A stretch of DNA of 64,000 nucleotides from NCBI RefSeq assembly GCF_902459775.1, contig NZ_CABPSQ010000009.1:1-64000 (forward strand), read 5' to 3'. How positions within the stretch are numbered: the first letter of the stretch is position 1; every line of letters begins with the position of its first letter. Shown piece by piece: positions 33,842-43,800 of the stretch. The translations under genes were made by a program, and so were the position numbers. The notes under the pieces are model-generated. The model was not told where the DNA came from and made no database searches. It saw only the letters and a program-made list of their open reading frames with translations. The DNA comes from Pandoraea captiosa. GTDB taxonomy: Bacteria; Pseudomonadota; Gammaproteobacteria; Burkholderiales; Burkholderiaceae.

Positions 33842-34105
33842 TTAGTTTGCCGTCGGGGCCTGCGGAACTGCGGCGTGCTGCGCGGCCTCGATTTCGGCCG
33901 TGCGCTTTTGCAGCTGCACCGACTGCTCGTAGGTGTACGGGAAGTTGAATTCCGTCACCGGCGAGAGGCCGAGCTCGCGTGCGGCTTGCAGTTCTGCACG
34001 GACATGCTCACGGGTCACACCGCTCGACTGATCGGCGGCAAAGGCCGAGCCGGCGGCAACGCCGAGACTGACCAGTGCAATGGCGGCCAGCAGGTTCTTT
34101 TTCAT
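33842..34105 (-). CDS. DUF4148 periplasmic protein
   Basis: 87 residues with a clear signal peptide (MKKNLLAAIALVSLGVAAGSAFA, cleaved before ADQSSG). The mature DUF4148 core reads VTREHVRAELQAARELGLSPVTEFNFPYTYEQSV. This small family is highly expanded in Burkholderia, Pandoraea and relatives and has no known function. A perfect -10 (TATAAT on the leftward strand, 34192-34197) lies about 85 bp upstream. Monocistronic. Confidence 0.92.
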   Translation of the reverse strand: MKKNLLAAIALVSLGVAAGSAFAADQSSGVTREHVRAELQAARELGLSPVTEFNFPYTYEQSVQLQKRTAEIEAAQHAAVPQAPTAN

Positions 34106-34489
34106 GGAAAACTCCTTTTATCGTTCGTATCTCGCTCAGGGAAGCGAAAACCGCTAACCAATCAGTTTTCGCCATGAGTAAATTATAGTTTTCCCCTAGA
34201 AATGAACCAGCCACAAAGCGACAACACACTGTTTCGGAAATGGCGTGAAATCGGCTGAATCCAAACGCTGGAACGTCTCGAAAATCACGGAAAACGGTCA
34301 TTAATCCCATACCGCGATAAATGTGAAATGGCGCAGATCTCTCGAAGACCGCGCTATTTCACCAGATGAAAAACAAGGCGCATCGCGTGGGAGAATTCTC
34401 GGGCGCCGCAATCGCAATCGGAAGGGAATAAACCAGACGCGTGAGCGCTAGGAAAAAGCGCTCACGGCATAGATGTGAACAACATCAGT
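34106..34489. other. AT-richer gene-free region
   Basis: Separates the DUF4148 gene from the 3' end of the luxR gene. It contains a leftward TATAAT at 34192-34197 for the DUF4148 gene but no coding sequence, RNA gene or strong terminator that I can support. Composition is clearly richer in A/T than flanking genes. Confidence 0.5.
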
Positions 34490-35257
34490 TCAGGGAGAAA
34501 TCAAACCGGTGCTGATGGCGGCCGCAATTGCCTGATGCCGGTTTACGGCGCCGAGCTTGCGCTTCGCGTTATTGATATGGAACGTCACGGTGTGTTCGGA
34601 GATTTTCAAAATCAACCCAATCTCCCACGCTGTTTTTCCACGCGCCGCCCATAACAGACTTTCGATTTCGCGAGGGCTGAGCTTGCCGGTGCTTCGACTC
34701 GCCACCCATTGCATGTCGAGCTGTTGAATCGCCTGATGGAAGTACAACGCGCTCAGATAGATTTCGCCGATCATGCGGGCTTCGAGTTCGGCCGACTCTT
34801 CGGGCGATTTCGCCGTGGCAGCGCTGAAAATGGCACGTTCGCCGGCCGCCCCGTAAATCGGGATCGAAACGCCGCAACCGAGCCCATGCGCGCGGGCGTC
34901 CGCGAAAATCGGGTGCGGTCGCTTTTGCGTCAGGAAGGTGCGCCAGAGGATCGGCAGCGGCGACAGATTCGCAGCCACGAGCACCGGATCCACTTCCGCA
35001 TAGCCCGCACTCTGATAGCGCTCGATCCAGGCCGGGGGAAATGTCGTGAAGATATGACGGCTGGGCATTCCCTGCGCAGAAATGAACTGGTCGTCCATCT
35101 GAAACGCAGCCGCCTCGCGTTCACGACGTGGCAATAGCGGGGCATAGAACAACGCATCGTATTCCAGCGTTTGCGTCAGTTTCTGAAACTCGGCGTCCAG
35201 CGCCTCGACCGAGCGGGCACCAAGCAGCCCCTCATATCGATAAAGATTGTGATGCAT
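34490..35257 (-). CDS. LuxR-family quorum-sensing regulator, orphan
   Basis: 255 residues. The autoinducer-binding domain keeps the six residues that define acyl-homoserine-lactone receptors: Trp and Tyr in PPAWIERYQSAGY, Asp-Pro in VDPVLVA, Trp in LWRTF and Gly in GLGCGVSIP. The C-terminal LuxR helix-turn-helix is intact (LSPREIESLLWAARGKTAWEIGLILKISEHTVTFHINNAKRKLG). No luxI synthase lies within this window. The ATG at 35257 is preferred over a GTG at 35374, whose extra residues are Cys-rich and atypical. Possibly a solo that senses its own or other species' signals. Confidence 0.9.
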   Translation of the reverse strand: MHHNLYRYEGLLGARSVEALDAEFQKLTQTLEYDALFYAPLLPRREREAAAFQMDDQFISAQGMPSRHIFTTFPPAWIERYQSAGYAEVDPVLVAANLSPLPILWRTFLTQKRPHPIFADARAHGLGCGVSIPIYGAAGERAIFSAATAKSPEESAELEARMIGEIYLSALYFHQAIQQLDMQWVASRSTGKLSPREIESLLWAARGKTAWEIGLILKISEHTVTFHINNAKRKLGAVNRHQAIAAAISTGLISP

Positions 35258-35404
35258 TGCGAGTTGCACGTTCTCAATAATTGCCGGTGGAATGCCGATA
35301 TTCGCGCATTGTAGTCTGAGCTTTGCATTTTGCGGGGAGTAATTTTGCCCAATAAAACAACAATGACATTTCACATGGACTGCGAAAGATTTTCACACCG
35401 AATT

Positions 35405-36298
35405 TCAGACCTCGCAGCCCAGTGCCTCCAACGCAGACAAGACTTTTCGCAATCCGGGCGTAAGCGGTTTATCTTGCCGAACGACAATCGCAAGCGTTCT
35501 GGACAATGCCGGAGTCAGGGTCGCCATACGCAATCCGCGGCGGTGATGGACGGCATTGACCGCCATGCGCGGCACGATGCCGTAGCCCAGTCCGGCCGCG
35601 ACCATTTCCTTGATGGCTTCGATGCTGCCCAACGCCATGACCGGGCGCACGCGAAGTCCCGCCCGCAAGAACCATTCGTCGATCAGCATCCGGGTACTGC
35701 TGCCCGATTCGAACGCAACCATCGGCGAGATAGCGAGTGTGTGCGGCGTGACTTCCTGCGCCCATTCACGGTCCCCGGTCGGTGCGATGGCAACGAATTC
35801 GTCGCGCAACACCGGCGTGATGTGCAGGCTGCGGCCGGCGGCCGGTAGCGTGACCAGTCCGATGTCGAGCCGGTTCTCCGTGACGGCAGCCACGATGTCG
35901 TCGGTATTGCCGGTACTCACGCGGATATCGAGCAACGGATGGCGCTTGCGCATGGCGCGCAGCATCGGAGGCAGCAAGTGAATGCACGCGGTCGCGCCCG
36001 TGCCGATCGCCACTTCGCCCGCAACACCACGTGCGTGGGTCGTCAGTGCCTGCATGGCGTCTTCCACGGCGGCATCGATGCGACGGGCATGGTCGAGCAG
36101 CGTGAGGCCGGCCGAAGTCGGCTTGAGTCGCTTGCCAACACGCTCGATCAACCTGACGTTCAGCCGCTGCTCCAACTGGCGGACCTGAAGGCTGACCGCA
36201 GGTTGCGACAGATCGAGGCGGGCGGCAGCCGCTGAAAAACTGCCGGCGTCGATCACCTCGGAGAAAGTGTGCAGTTGATCCAGATTCAGGCGGCGCAT
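35405..36298 (-). CDS. LysR-family regulator (CysB/CbbR-type clade)
   Basis: 297 residues. Helix-turn-helix: LNLDQLHTFSEVIDAGSFSAAAARLDLSQPAVSLQVRQLEQRLNVRLIERVGKRLKPTSAG. The effector domain contains GEVAIGTGATACIHLLPPMLRAMRKRHPLLDIRV and the late MVAAGLGYGIVPRMAV. Divergent from the MFS gene across 204 bp and therefore its likely regulator. The start at MRRLNLD matches family usage. Confidence 0.9.
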   Translation of the reverse strand: MRRLNLDQLHTFSEVIDAGSFSAAAARLDLSQPAVSLQVRQLEQRLNVRLIERVGKRLKPTSAGLTLLDHARRIDAAVEDAMQALTTHARGVAGEVAIGTGATACIHLLPPMLRAMRKRHPLLDIRVSTGNTDDIVAAVTENRLDIGLVTLPAAGRSLHITPVLRDEFVAIAPTGDREWAQEVTPHTLAISPMVAFESGSSTRMLIDEWFLRAGLRVRPVMALGSIEAIKEMVAAGLGYGIVPRMAVNAVHHRRGLRMATLTPALSRTLAIVVRQDKPLTPGLRKVLSALEALGCEV

Positions 36299-36502
36299 CT
36301 CAAAGTTTTCCTTATGAACCGGATAAGATGCCAAGACTTTACCAAGAGATGCCGTCAGCGCACCATGCGTTGAGTGACCGGACGTCCGGCGCGCCCCTGC
36401 GACGCGCGCGCGCTCTGCCCATATCAGTCCCCTGTTCGTCAGCATCCGTTCGCATCCGTCCATATCATCCGCCCCACGCCACTCACTCTGCCGCCCTCCG
36501 TC

Positions 36503-37678
36503 ATGCCCATCGTCATCCGACTCGGCCTCGCACAACTCATCAACTGGGGTGCGAACTTCTATTTGCCAGGCGCCTTTGCCTGGCGAATCGCGCGCGACAC
36601 GGGATGGGCGCAGACATGGGTGTTTGCCGGGCCGTCGCTCGCCATGCTCGTCATGGCAGCCGTCTCGCCGATGTCGGGCCGCTGGCTCGACCGCCTGGGC
36701 GGTCGCAGGGTCATGTGTCTTGGCACGCTGGTCTGCACGGTCGGCTGCGTCACATTGGCTACAAGCACCACATTGGTGCAATATTTCGCCGCATGGTGCC
36801 TGTTGGGCATCGGCATGCGGTGCTCGCTCTACGACGCGGCGTTCGCCACCCTCGCTGCGCTTTACGGCGCCGCTGCGCGACGTCCCATGACGCAGATCAC
36901 GCTCATCGGCGGGTTGGCGACGACGGTCTTCTGGCCGCTGGGCAACTGGCTGGGCGACAGATGGGGATGGCGCATCGGCGTCTTTGTCTTCGGGGCCATC
37001 GGCCTGCTTGCCTGGGCACTGCTGCGCGGCCTGCCCGCCACGCCGCCGCGGGTGACGGCGCACGGCGACGCGCGCCGGTTGCGCGCCCCTTTGCCAAGGA
37101 CACCCGCCGTGCTCTACGGCGCCATCATGGCATTGGTGTCGATACTGTCGTCGGGACTGGCCGCGCACCTGCCGTCGCTGCTCGGGGTGCGCGGGTTGCC
37201 GGTGGGGCTGGCGGCCTTGTGGGGGGTGGGGCAAGTATGCGCCCGAACGCTGGAATGGCTGCAACCGCGTCAGGCCAGTGCGCTGGGGCTCAACGTCGTG
37301 GTCGGTTGCGGTCTGCCGGTTTGCTTTGCATTGGGACTGGCCGGCATGTCTTATGCCCTCGCCGCCGGCGTTTTCATCTTTTGCTACGGCGCCCTGAACG
37401 GACTGGCAACGCTGTTGCGCGCCAGCCTGCCGCTCGAACTCTTTGCACACGACGCTTACGCCCGCGCGCTGGGCACGTTGCTGACCCCGGCGTTCGCGCT
37501 CTCGGCCGTCTCGCCGTGGGGTTACGCACTCGCGCGCGAGCATTGGGGAGAGATGGCAATTCTGTGGGTCTCGCTCGTCATCGGTCTGCTGATCGCGGCA
37601 GCTGCGCTATCGCTTCGGCGTCTGACGCCGCCAGCACCTGTTCCACAAACGTCCGAAGGAACTCGATCCACGTCTTGA
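36503..37678 (+). CDS. MFS transporter
   Basis: 391-residue, 12-helix protein. The first helix is VIRLGLAQLINWGANFYLPGAFA; the loop 2-3 motif GRWLDRLGGRRVM fits MFS motif A. Short loops and no large periplasmic insert suggest a drug or metabolite exporter of the YcaD/CynX-like kind; substrate unknown. The ATG at 36503 begins directly before helix 1. Its last 101 bases overlap the 3' end of the convergent LysR gene, so the C-terminal tail is specified by shared DNA. Confidence 0.85.
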   Translation: MPIVIRLGLAQLINWGANFYLPGAFAWRIARDTGWAQTWVFAGPSLAMLVMAAVSPMSGRWLDRLGGRRVMCLGTLVCTVGCVTLATSTTLVQYFAAWCLLGIGMRCSLYDAAFATLAALYGAAARRPMTQITLIGGLATTVFWPLGNWLGDRWGWRIGVFVFGAIGLLAWALLRGLPATPPRVTAHGDARRLRAPLPRTPAVLYGAIMALVSILSSGLAAHLPSLLGVRGLPVGLAALWGVGQVCARTLEWLQPRQASALGLNVVVGCGLPVCFALGLAGMSYALAAGVFIFCYGALNGLATLLRASLPLELFAHDAYARALGTLLTPAFALSAVSPWGYALAREHWGEMAILWVSLVIGLLIAAAALSLRRLTPPAPVPQTSEGTRSTS

Positions 37679-38531
37679 CCTTGGCATCGAGATACAGGCG
37701 CGACGCATAGACCGCGTACACGTTCGTGCCCTGCAACTCGTATTCGGGCAGCACACGGACCAGCGAACCATTGCGCAAGGCCGCGAGGGCACTGAGCAAC
37801 GGGACCGGGGCGACACCGCATCCGCTCACGAGCGCCGCCGTGAGCGAATCTGCGGTATTGACGCGCAGGCGCCCGGGGGGGATTGCCAGTTTCCTCGGGC
37901 CGTCCGGCCCCTCGAACAGCCAATGTTCGACGGTGTAATGCGGCGCCTGCAATCGCACCCGCGTATGCTGCGCCAACTCGTCGAGCGAGCGCGGCGCACC
38001 GTGCGTGGCGAGGTAGTGCGGCGCGGCGCACAACACTGACGCCATGCGGCAGATCCGGGCCGACACGAGCCCGGAATCGGGCAGTTGCGAGGCCGCAAGA
38101 CGCAGCGAGACGTCGATGTTCTCTTCAAGCAGGTCGGGCACGCGCGACGACAACAGCAGGTCGGCTTCAACATCCGGGTACTGCTCGAGAAAGCGCGCCA
38201 GCGCGGGCACGACGAACACCTGCCCGAAGCTCGCAGGCGCGTGCAGACGCAATGTGCCGCTGGGTGCGGCGCTCGCGGCCCCCGCCTCGGCTTCCGACAC
38301 ATCCACCAACGCGATGATGTCCCGGCAACGGGCGAGATAGCGCTTGCCGGCGTCGGTGAGCGCGAGCTTGCGTGTCGTGCGATGCAGCAGCCGCGTGCGT
38401 AGATGCGCCTCAAGCTCGGAGATGGCCTTCGAGACTTGCGGCGTGGTCATGTCCAGCGCGCGGGCGGCCCCGGCAAAGCTCGCGCCGTCGGCCACGCGCA
38501 CGAAGATTCGCATGTTCTTCAAGGTGTTCAT
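37578..38531 (-). CDS. LysR-family regulator (CrgA/AaeR-like clade)
   Basis: 317 residues. Helix-turn-helix: MNTLKNMRIFVRVADGASFAGAARALDMTTPQVSKAISELEAHLRTRLLHRTTRKLALTDAGKRYL, typical of the CrgA/DsdC-like group. The effector domain has GTLRLHAPASFGQVFVVPALARFLEQYPDVEADLLLS. Divergent from the nitroreductase gene (173 bp) and a likely regulator of it. Its 3' end overlaps the convergent MFS gene by 101 bp; both frames keep normal codon bias up to their stops. Confidence 0.9.
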   Translation of the reverse strand: MNTLKNMRIFVRVADGASFAGAARALDMTTPQVSKAISELEAHLRTRLLHRTTRKLALTDAGKRYLARCRDIIALVDVSEAEAGAASAAPSGTLRLHAPASFGQVFVVPALARFLEQYPDVEADLLLSSRVPDLLEENIDVSLRLAASQLPDSGLVSARICRMASVLCAAPHYLATHGAPRSLDELAQHTRVRLQAPHYTVEHWLFEGPDGPRKLAIPPGRLRVNTADSLTAALVSGCGVAPVPLLSALAALRNGSLVRVLPEYELQGTNVYAVYASRLYLDAKVKTWIEFLRTFVEQVLAASDAEAIAQLPRSADR

Positions 38532-38704
38532 GACACGGGATGATATCTCCCCGTTATATCGACGTGCACCGATATTGGTTGGGATCGCGCGGGGCTCACG
38601 GTATCCTAGCGGCCCGATGAGGCTCCCCCGAGCACTCATTCGACGCCGATTCGAAAGACGATTCGAAAGACTTTCCGCTGTATTTTTGCCGACGAGACAC
38701 TCGC

Positions 38705-39304
38705 ATGACCGATATCAACACCCGTCAAGCCGACCACCCGATCGACGCGCAATTCGTGGCACGCTGGTCGCCGCGCGCGTTCAAGGATGAAACGATTCCC
38801 GAAGCCACCCTCTTGTCGTTCTTCGAGGCCGCGCGCTGGGCCCCGTCGGCCTTCAACGCCCAGCCGTGGCGCTTCGTCTACGCGCGCCGTGGCACGCCGC
38901 ACTGGGACCAGTTCGTCGGCTTTCTCAACGAATTCAACCAGAGCTGGGCCAAACACGCCGCTGCCATCGTGATCGTAATTTCGAAGTCGACACTCACGCC
39001 GCCGGGCAGCGACACGGAAGTGCCTGCCGCAACGCACAGCTTCGATGCCGGCGCCGCATGGGGCTACCTCGCGCTGCAAGCGTCGCTCTCGGGTTGGGCC
39101 ACGCATGGTCTGGCAGGCATCGAGTACGACAAGATTCGCAACGAACTCGATCTCTCGCCGAAATACAAGATCGAAGCGGCCATTGCGATCGGGCGTCCGG
39201 GCGGCGATGTGAACACGCTGCCGGAAGGTCTGCGTGCGCGCGAGGTACCGAGCCCGCGCGATCCGCTCGCGAAGATTGCGGCGGAAGGCCGATTCGCGTT
39301 CTGA
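38705..39304 (+). CDS. nitroreductase-family oxidoreductase
   Basis: 199-residue FMN-dependent NAD(P)H oxidoreductase of the nitroreductase superfamily. Visible: the N-terminal RWSPRAFKDETIPEATLLSFFEAARWAPSAFNAQPWRFV (FMN phosphate and ring contacts), central FDAGAAWGYLALQASLSGWATHGLAGIE, and C-terminal AIAIGRPGG. The arrangement with a divergent LysR gene is common for quinone- or nitro-reducing members induced by electrophiles. Physiological substrate unknown. A strong terminator follows. Confidence 0.92.
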   Translation: MTDINTRQADHPIDAQFVARWSPRAFKDETIPEATLLSFFEAARWAPSAFNAQPWRFVYARRGTPHWDQFVGFLNEFNQSWAKHAAAIVIVISKSTLTPPGSDTEVPAATHSFDAGAAWGYLALQASLSGWATHGLAGIEYDKIRNELDLSPKYKIEAAIAIGRPGGDVNTLPEGLRAREVPSPRDPLAKIAAEGRFAF

Positions 39305-39372
39305 AGCGGACACCGCGCGCTCGGGCCACCGGCGGGTCGTCAATGACCGACGCTATGTGCCCGGCCCATGAC

Positions 39373-39410
39373 AAAACCCCGCCGGGTCTTTCGATCCGGC
39401 GGGGTTTTGT
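39373..39410. terminator. strong bidirectional terminator
   Basis: A 13-bp perfect stem (AAAACCCCGCCGG, 39373-39385, with its complement at 39396-39408) has a 10-nt loop and a T-run on one side and an A-run on the other. It serves the convergent nitroreductase gene and RND operon. Confidence 0.93.
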
Positions 39411-39435
39411 TTGACGGTCCAGCGTCCTCCGGGGG

Positions 39436-40899
39436 TCAGGACGCTTCGCCCCCCGACGTCCAGCCACCGCCCAGTGCGCGATACAGGGCCACGTGATTGA
39501 CCAGCACCCGCTGCTTCACGTCGATCAACTGCTGCGCCGCCTGAAACGCGCTGCGCTGCGCATCGAGCAGTTCGAGGTAGCTCGCCACGCCGTTTGCATA
39601 ACGGCGCTCGGCCAATTGCAGCCGCTCACGCTCGCCATCCGATACGCGCTTTTGCGCTTCGAGCTGTCGCGCGAGCCACTGCTGCGCAGCGAGTGCATCG
39701 TTGACCTCGGCGAACGCCGTCTGAATGGCGTGCTCATACGAGACCACCGCCATCTCCTTGCGGACGTTCGCAAGATCCAGCCCCTGCATGTTGCGTCCGC
39801 CCTCGAAGATGGGCACGGTGATCTGCGGCATGAACGACCACACACCGGTACCTGCGGTGAACAGATCGGAGAACCGCGAACTGGCCGTGCCGATATCGGT
39901 CGTCAGCCTGATCGAAGGAAAGAACGCCGCGCGCGCAGCCCCGATATTCGCGTTCGCGCCGCGCAGCGTGGCCTCGGCCTGACGAATGTCCGGTCGACGC
40001 ATCAGCAGCGACGACGGCAGCCCGGCTGCCACCGGCACGACGAATGCGCTGTCGAGCGTGGTTTCCGTGTACGGACGCGTCGAGACATCGCCCGTGAGTA
40101 TCTGCAACACGTGCACGATCTCGCTGCGTTGTCGCTCCCGCTCGGCCAACGCCGCACGCGCGACCTCGACCTGCGTCGTCTCCGTATTGAGATCGAGGCC
40201 GTCGATCAGTCCGCGCTCGGCGCGCAGACGGATGACTTTCATGCCTGCCTCGCGCGCCGCCAGCACCTTGAACGCATAAGCGGTCTGTTCATTGGCGGCG
40301 ATCAGGCCGATGTACGCGCTCGCCACCTCCGCCACGAGGCTGACCTGTGCCGCGCGCTGTGCCTCTTCGCTCGCCAGGTACGCCTGCAACGCGGCGTCGC
40401 GCAGGCTGCGCACGCGCCCGAAGAAGTCGAGCTCGAACGCGCTCACGCCCACCGTTGCCCGCACGTCGTTGGCAACGTATCCGCCGGGTACCGGGCCGAC
40501 ACCGTCGGGCTGACCGGCCGAGCCGGAATAGCGCTGACGGGAGAACGTCCCGCCCGCCTGAACGCTCGGCAACAGGTTGGCGCGCTCGATACCGTATAGC
40601 GCACGCGCCTCCTGCACGCGCAGCGACGCCAGACGCAAATCCCGATTCTGCGCGAGCGCCTTACGAATCAGGCCCTGCAACTGCGGATCGGTGAAGACCT
40701 CGGCCCAATCGTCGTCCGCCGATCGCGGCGCAGCCAGCGCCAGCGGCACGTCGCCGCCCGACGGCGTGGCCTCGTACGTCGTGGGCATCGGTGCGGCCGG
40801 ACGCTCATACGTCGGCGCCAGCGTGCATCCGCCGAGCAGCGTGAAAACGCACGCGGCGGCAATGGTTATCCCGCGCAGGCGGGGTCGAAACATCGTCAT
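39436..40899 (-). CDS. RND-system outer-membrane factor (OprM/NodT family)
   Basis: 487-residue lipoprotein with lipobox LLGGC (acylated Cys about residue 25). Two OEP repeats follow: DDWAEVFTDPQLQGLIRKALAQNRDLRLASLRVQEARALYGIERANLLPSVQAGG, and RQAEATLRGANANIGAARAAFFPSIRLTTDIG. It overlaps the permease stop by four bases (ATGA), so it is the third gene of an adaptor-permease-channel operon and should form the outer-membrane tunnel. It is more OprM-like than the channel at 32035-33579. Confidence 0.94.
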   Translation of the reverse strand: MTMFRPRLRGITIAAACVFTLLGGCTLAPTYERPAAPMPTTYEATPSGGDVPLALAAPRSADDDWAEVFTDPQLQGLIRKALAQNRDLRLASLRVQEARALYGIERANLLPSVQAGGTFSRQRYSGSAGQPDGVGPVPGGYVANDVRATVGVSAFELDFFGRVRSLRDAALQAYLASEEAQRAAQVSLVAEVASAYIGLIAANEQTAYAFKVLAAREAGMKVIRLRAERGLIDGLDLNTETTQVEVARAALAERERQRSEIVHVLQILTGDVSTRPYTETTLDSAFVVPVAAGLPSSLLMRRPDIRQAEATLRGANANIGAARAAFFPSIRLTTDIGTASSRFSDLFTAGTGVWSFMPQITVPIFEGGRNMQGLDLANVRKEMAVVSYEHAIQTAFAEVNDALAAQQWLARQLEAQKRVSDGERERLQLAERRYANGVASYLELLDAQRSAFQAAQQLIDVKQRVLVNHVALYRALGGGWTSGGEAS

Positions 40900-43800
40900 A
40901 CCTTCCCCTCGGCGACCGGCCCGCGATGGCCGTTGTTGCCGTCATTACCGTCCATTGGGTCGACACTCCCGGCGCCGTCGTTGCCGCCATTCGTGTCGTT
41001 ACCGCCATTGCGGCCCGTTCCAACCTTCTGCCCCCGGCGCACGAAGCGGCCGACGATCAGGAAAAACAACGGCACCAGGAAAATCGCCAGCACGGTCGCC
41101 GTGACGATACCGCCAAGCACCGCCACACCGATGGCACGCTGTGCCCCCGACGCCGGCCCCGAGGCGATCGCCAGCGGCACCACGCCGAAGCCGAACGCCA
41201 GCGACGTCATGACGATGGGACGCAAACGCAGACGCGCCGCCTCCACCGCCGCGTCGAGCCACCCCATGCCCTGCTTCGTGAGATCGTTGGCGACTTCCAC
41301 GATCAGGATCGCGTTCTTCGCCGACAGACCGATGGTCGCGATCAGACCCACCTTGAAGTAGATGTCGTTGGGCATGCCCAGCAGACTGACCGCACCGAGT
41401 GCGCCGATCACGCCGAGCGGCACCACCATGATCACCGCCGCCGGAATCGCCCAGCTCTCGTAGAGCGCGGCGAGCGCAAGGAACACCACCAGCACCGACA
41501 ACGCAAACAGCATCGGCGCCTGCGCTCCCGAGTCGCGCTCCTCCAGCGACTGCCCGCTCCACTCATGGCCAATGCCCGCGGGCATCTCCGCCATCAACTG
41601 CTCCATGCGCGCCATCGCTTCGCCGCTGCTCTTGCCTGGCGCGGCTTCGCCCTGGATCGTGAACGACGGGTAGCCGTTGTACCGCTTGAGTTGCGGCGAA
41701 CCGAGCTTCCACTTCAGTGCAACGAAGGCCGAGAGCGGGACCATCTCGCCGTTGGCATTGCGCACGCGCAGATTGCCGACATCCTCGGGGGTCACACGCT
41801 GACGTCCGTCCGACTGCACGAGCACCCGACGGTTTTCCGCACCGAGCATGAAGTCGCCCACATAGTCGGAGCCGAACATGGTCGCCAGCGTGGTGTTTAC
41901 ATCGTCCATGCTGACGCCCAGCGCTTCCATCTTGCGACGATCGATGCTCACGTCGACCTGTGGCACGTCACCCTGTCCGGCGAAGATCACGTTCTTGAGC
42001 ACGGGGTCCTTGGCCGCCTTGTGCAGCAGATCGTCGCGTGCGGCGGTGAAGACCTCCTTGCCCACGCCGGCCCGGTCCTGCAGGCGCAGGTTGAAACCGT
42101 TCGAAGACCCCAGTTCCGGCAGCGCCGGGCTGTTCATCGCGATCATCATGCGATCGGGCTGCCCGGTAAACTTCTCGTTCACGCGATCGACGATGGCATT
42201 CACGCCGTCGTGTTTCGAGGTGCGCTCGTGCCAGTCCTTGAGCGTGACGTACAACATGCCGCCGCCCGGGCCCGCACCGAACTCGTTCCAGCCGCCCAGC
42301 ACGAACACATGCTTGACCGGCTCGTTTTGCATCAGATACTGCTCGATGCGCTTGAGCGCCGTCATGGCCTCCGGCAGCGTGGCCCCTTGCGGCTCGGACG
42401 CCATGATCATGAAGCTGCCCGTGTCTTCCTCGGGAATGAACGCCGACGGCAGGCGCATGAACGCCAGCGGCACGGCGATCAGCACCAGCGCGTAGACCAG
42501 CATGGCGCGCCACGGCCGACGCAACGTCTTGCCGACAGTGCGTGTGTAGCGCTCGGTGCCCACCGCGAACGTGCGGTTGAACCAGCCGAAGAAGCCGCGC
42601 TTTTCGTGATGATCGGCAGCGATCGGGCGCAACAACGTGGCGCACAGCGCCGGCGTGAGCGACAGCGCGAGGAACGCCGAGAAGCCGATGGAGACGGCCA
42701 GCGTCACCGCGAACTGCCGGTAGATGTTGCCCACGGCGCCCGAGAAGAACGCCATCGGCACGAACACCGTCACCAGCACGACCGTAATGCCCACGATGGC
42801 GCCACTGATCTGCTGCATCGCCTTGACGGTGGCCGCATAGGGCGACAGTCCCTCCTCCACCATGATCCGCTCGGTGTTTTCGACCACGACGATGGCGTCG
42901 TCCACGAGAATGCCGATCGCCAGCACCATGCCGAACATCGTCAGGGTGTTGATCGAATAGCCGAGCCCGAGCAGCACGCCGAAGGTGCCCAGCAATGCGA
43001 CCGGCACGACCAGCGTCGGAATCAGCGTCGCACGCAGGTTCTGCATGAACAGGTACATCACCAGGAACACGAGCACGATGGCTTCGAGCAGGGTCTTCAC
43101 GACCTTCTGAATCGAGACCTTCACGAACGAAGCGGTCTCGTAAGGCATCTGATAGTCGACACCTGCCGGGAACAGCTTTGCCTGTTCGTCCATGACCTGG
43201 CGTACGGCCTTCATCACCTCCACCGCATTCGAGCCGGCAGCCAGCTTGATACCCATGGCGGTCGCGGGCATGGCGTCCACACGCGCCGAGTAGTTGTAGT
43301 CCGACGCCCCCAGCTCCACGCGCGCCACGTCGCCCAGCCGGATCGCCGAGCCATCGGCACGCACGCGCAGCGGAATGTTGGCGAACTCCTCCGGCGTGGA
43401 CAGTGCGCTGTCGGACACCACGTTGGCGTTGATCGGCGCCGACGTGGGCGTCGCCCCCGCCCCGAGGTCCCCGATCGTCACGCGTGCGTTATAGGCACGC
43501 ACCCTGGAGACAATGTCGGAGGCGGTCAGATCGAGCGCGACGAGCCGGGCCGCATCGGGCCAGATACGAATGGCCTTCTCGGTGCCCCAGAACTGCACCT
43601 GACCCACGCCCGGCACCCGCTTGAGCTGGTTCATCACCTGCGACGCGGCAATTTCCCCGAGATCGAACTCGTTGATCGCCGGGTTGCGCGACGAGAGCGT
43701 GACAACCATATGGATGTTGTCGGCGGCACGCTCGACTTTCACGCCATAACGGCGCACCACTTCGGGCAAGCGCGACTCCACCGTCTTCAGGCGGTTCTGC

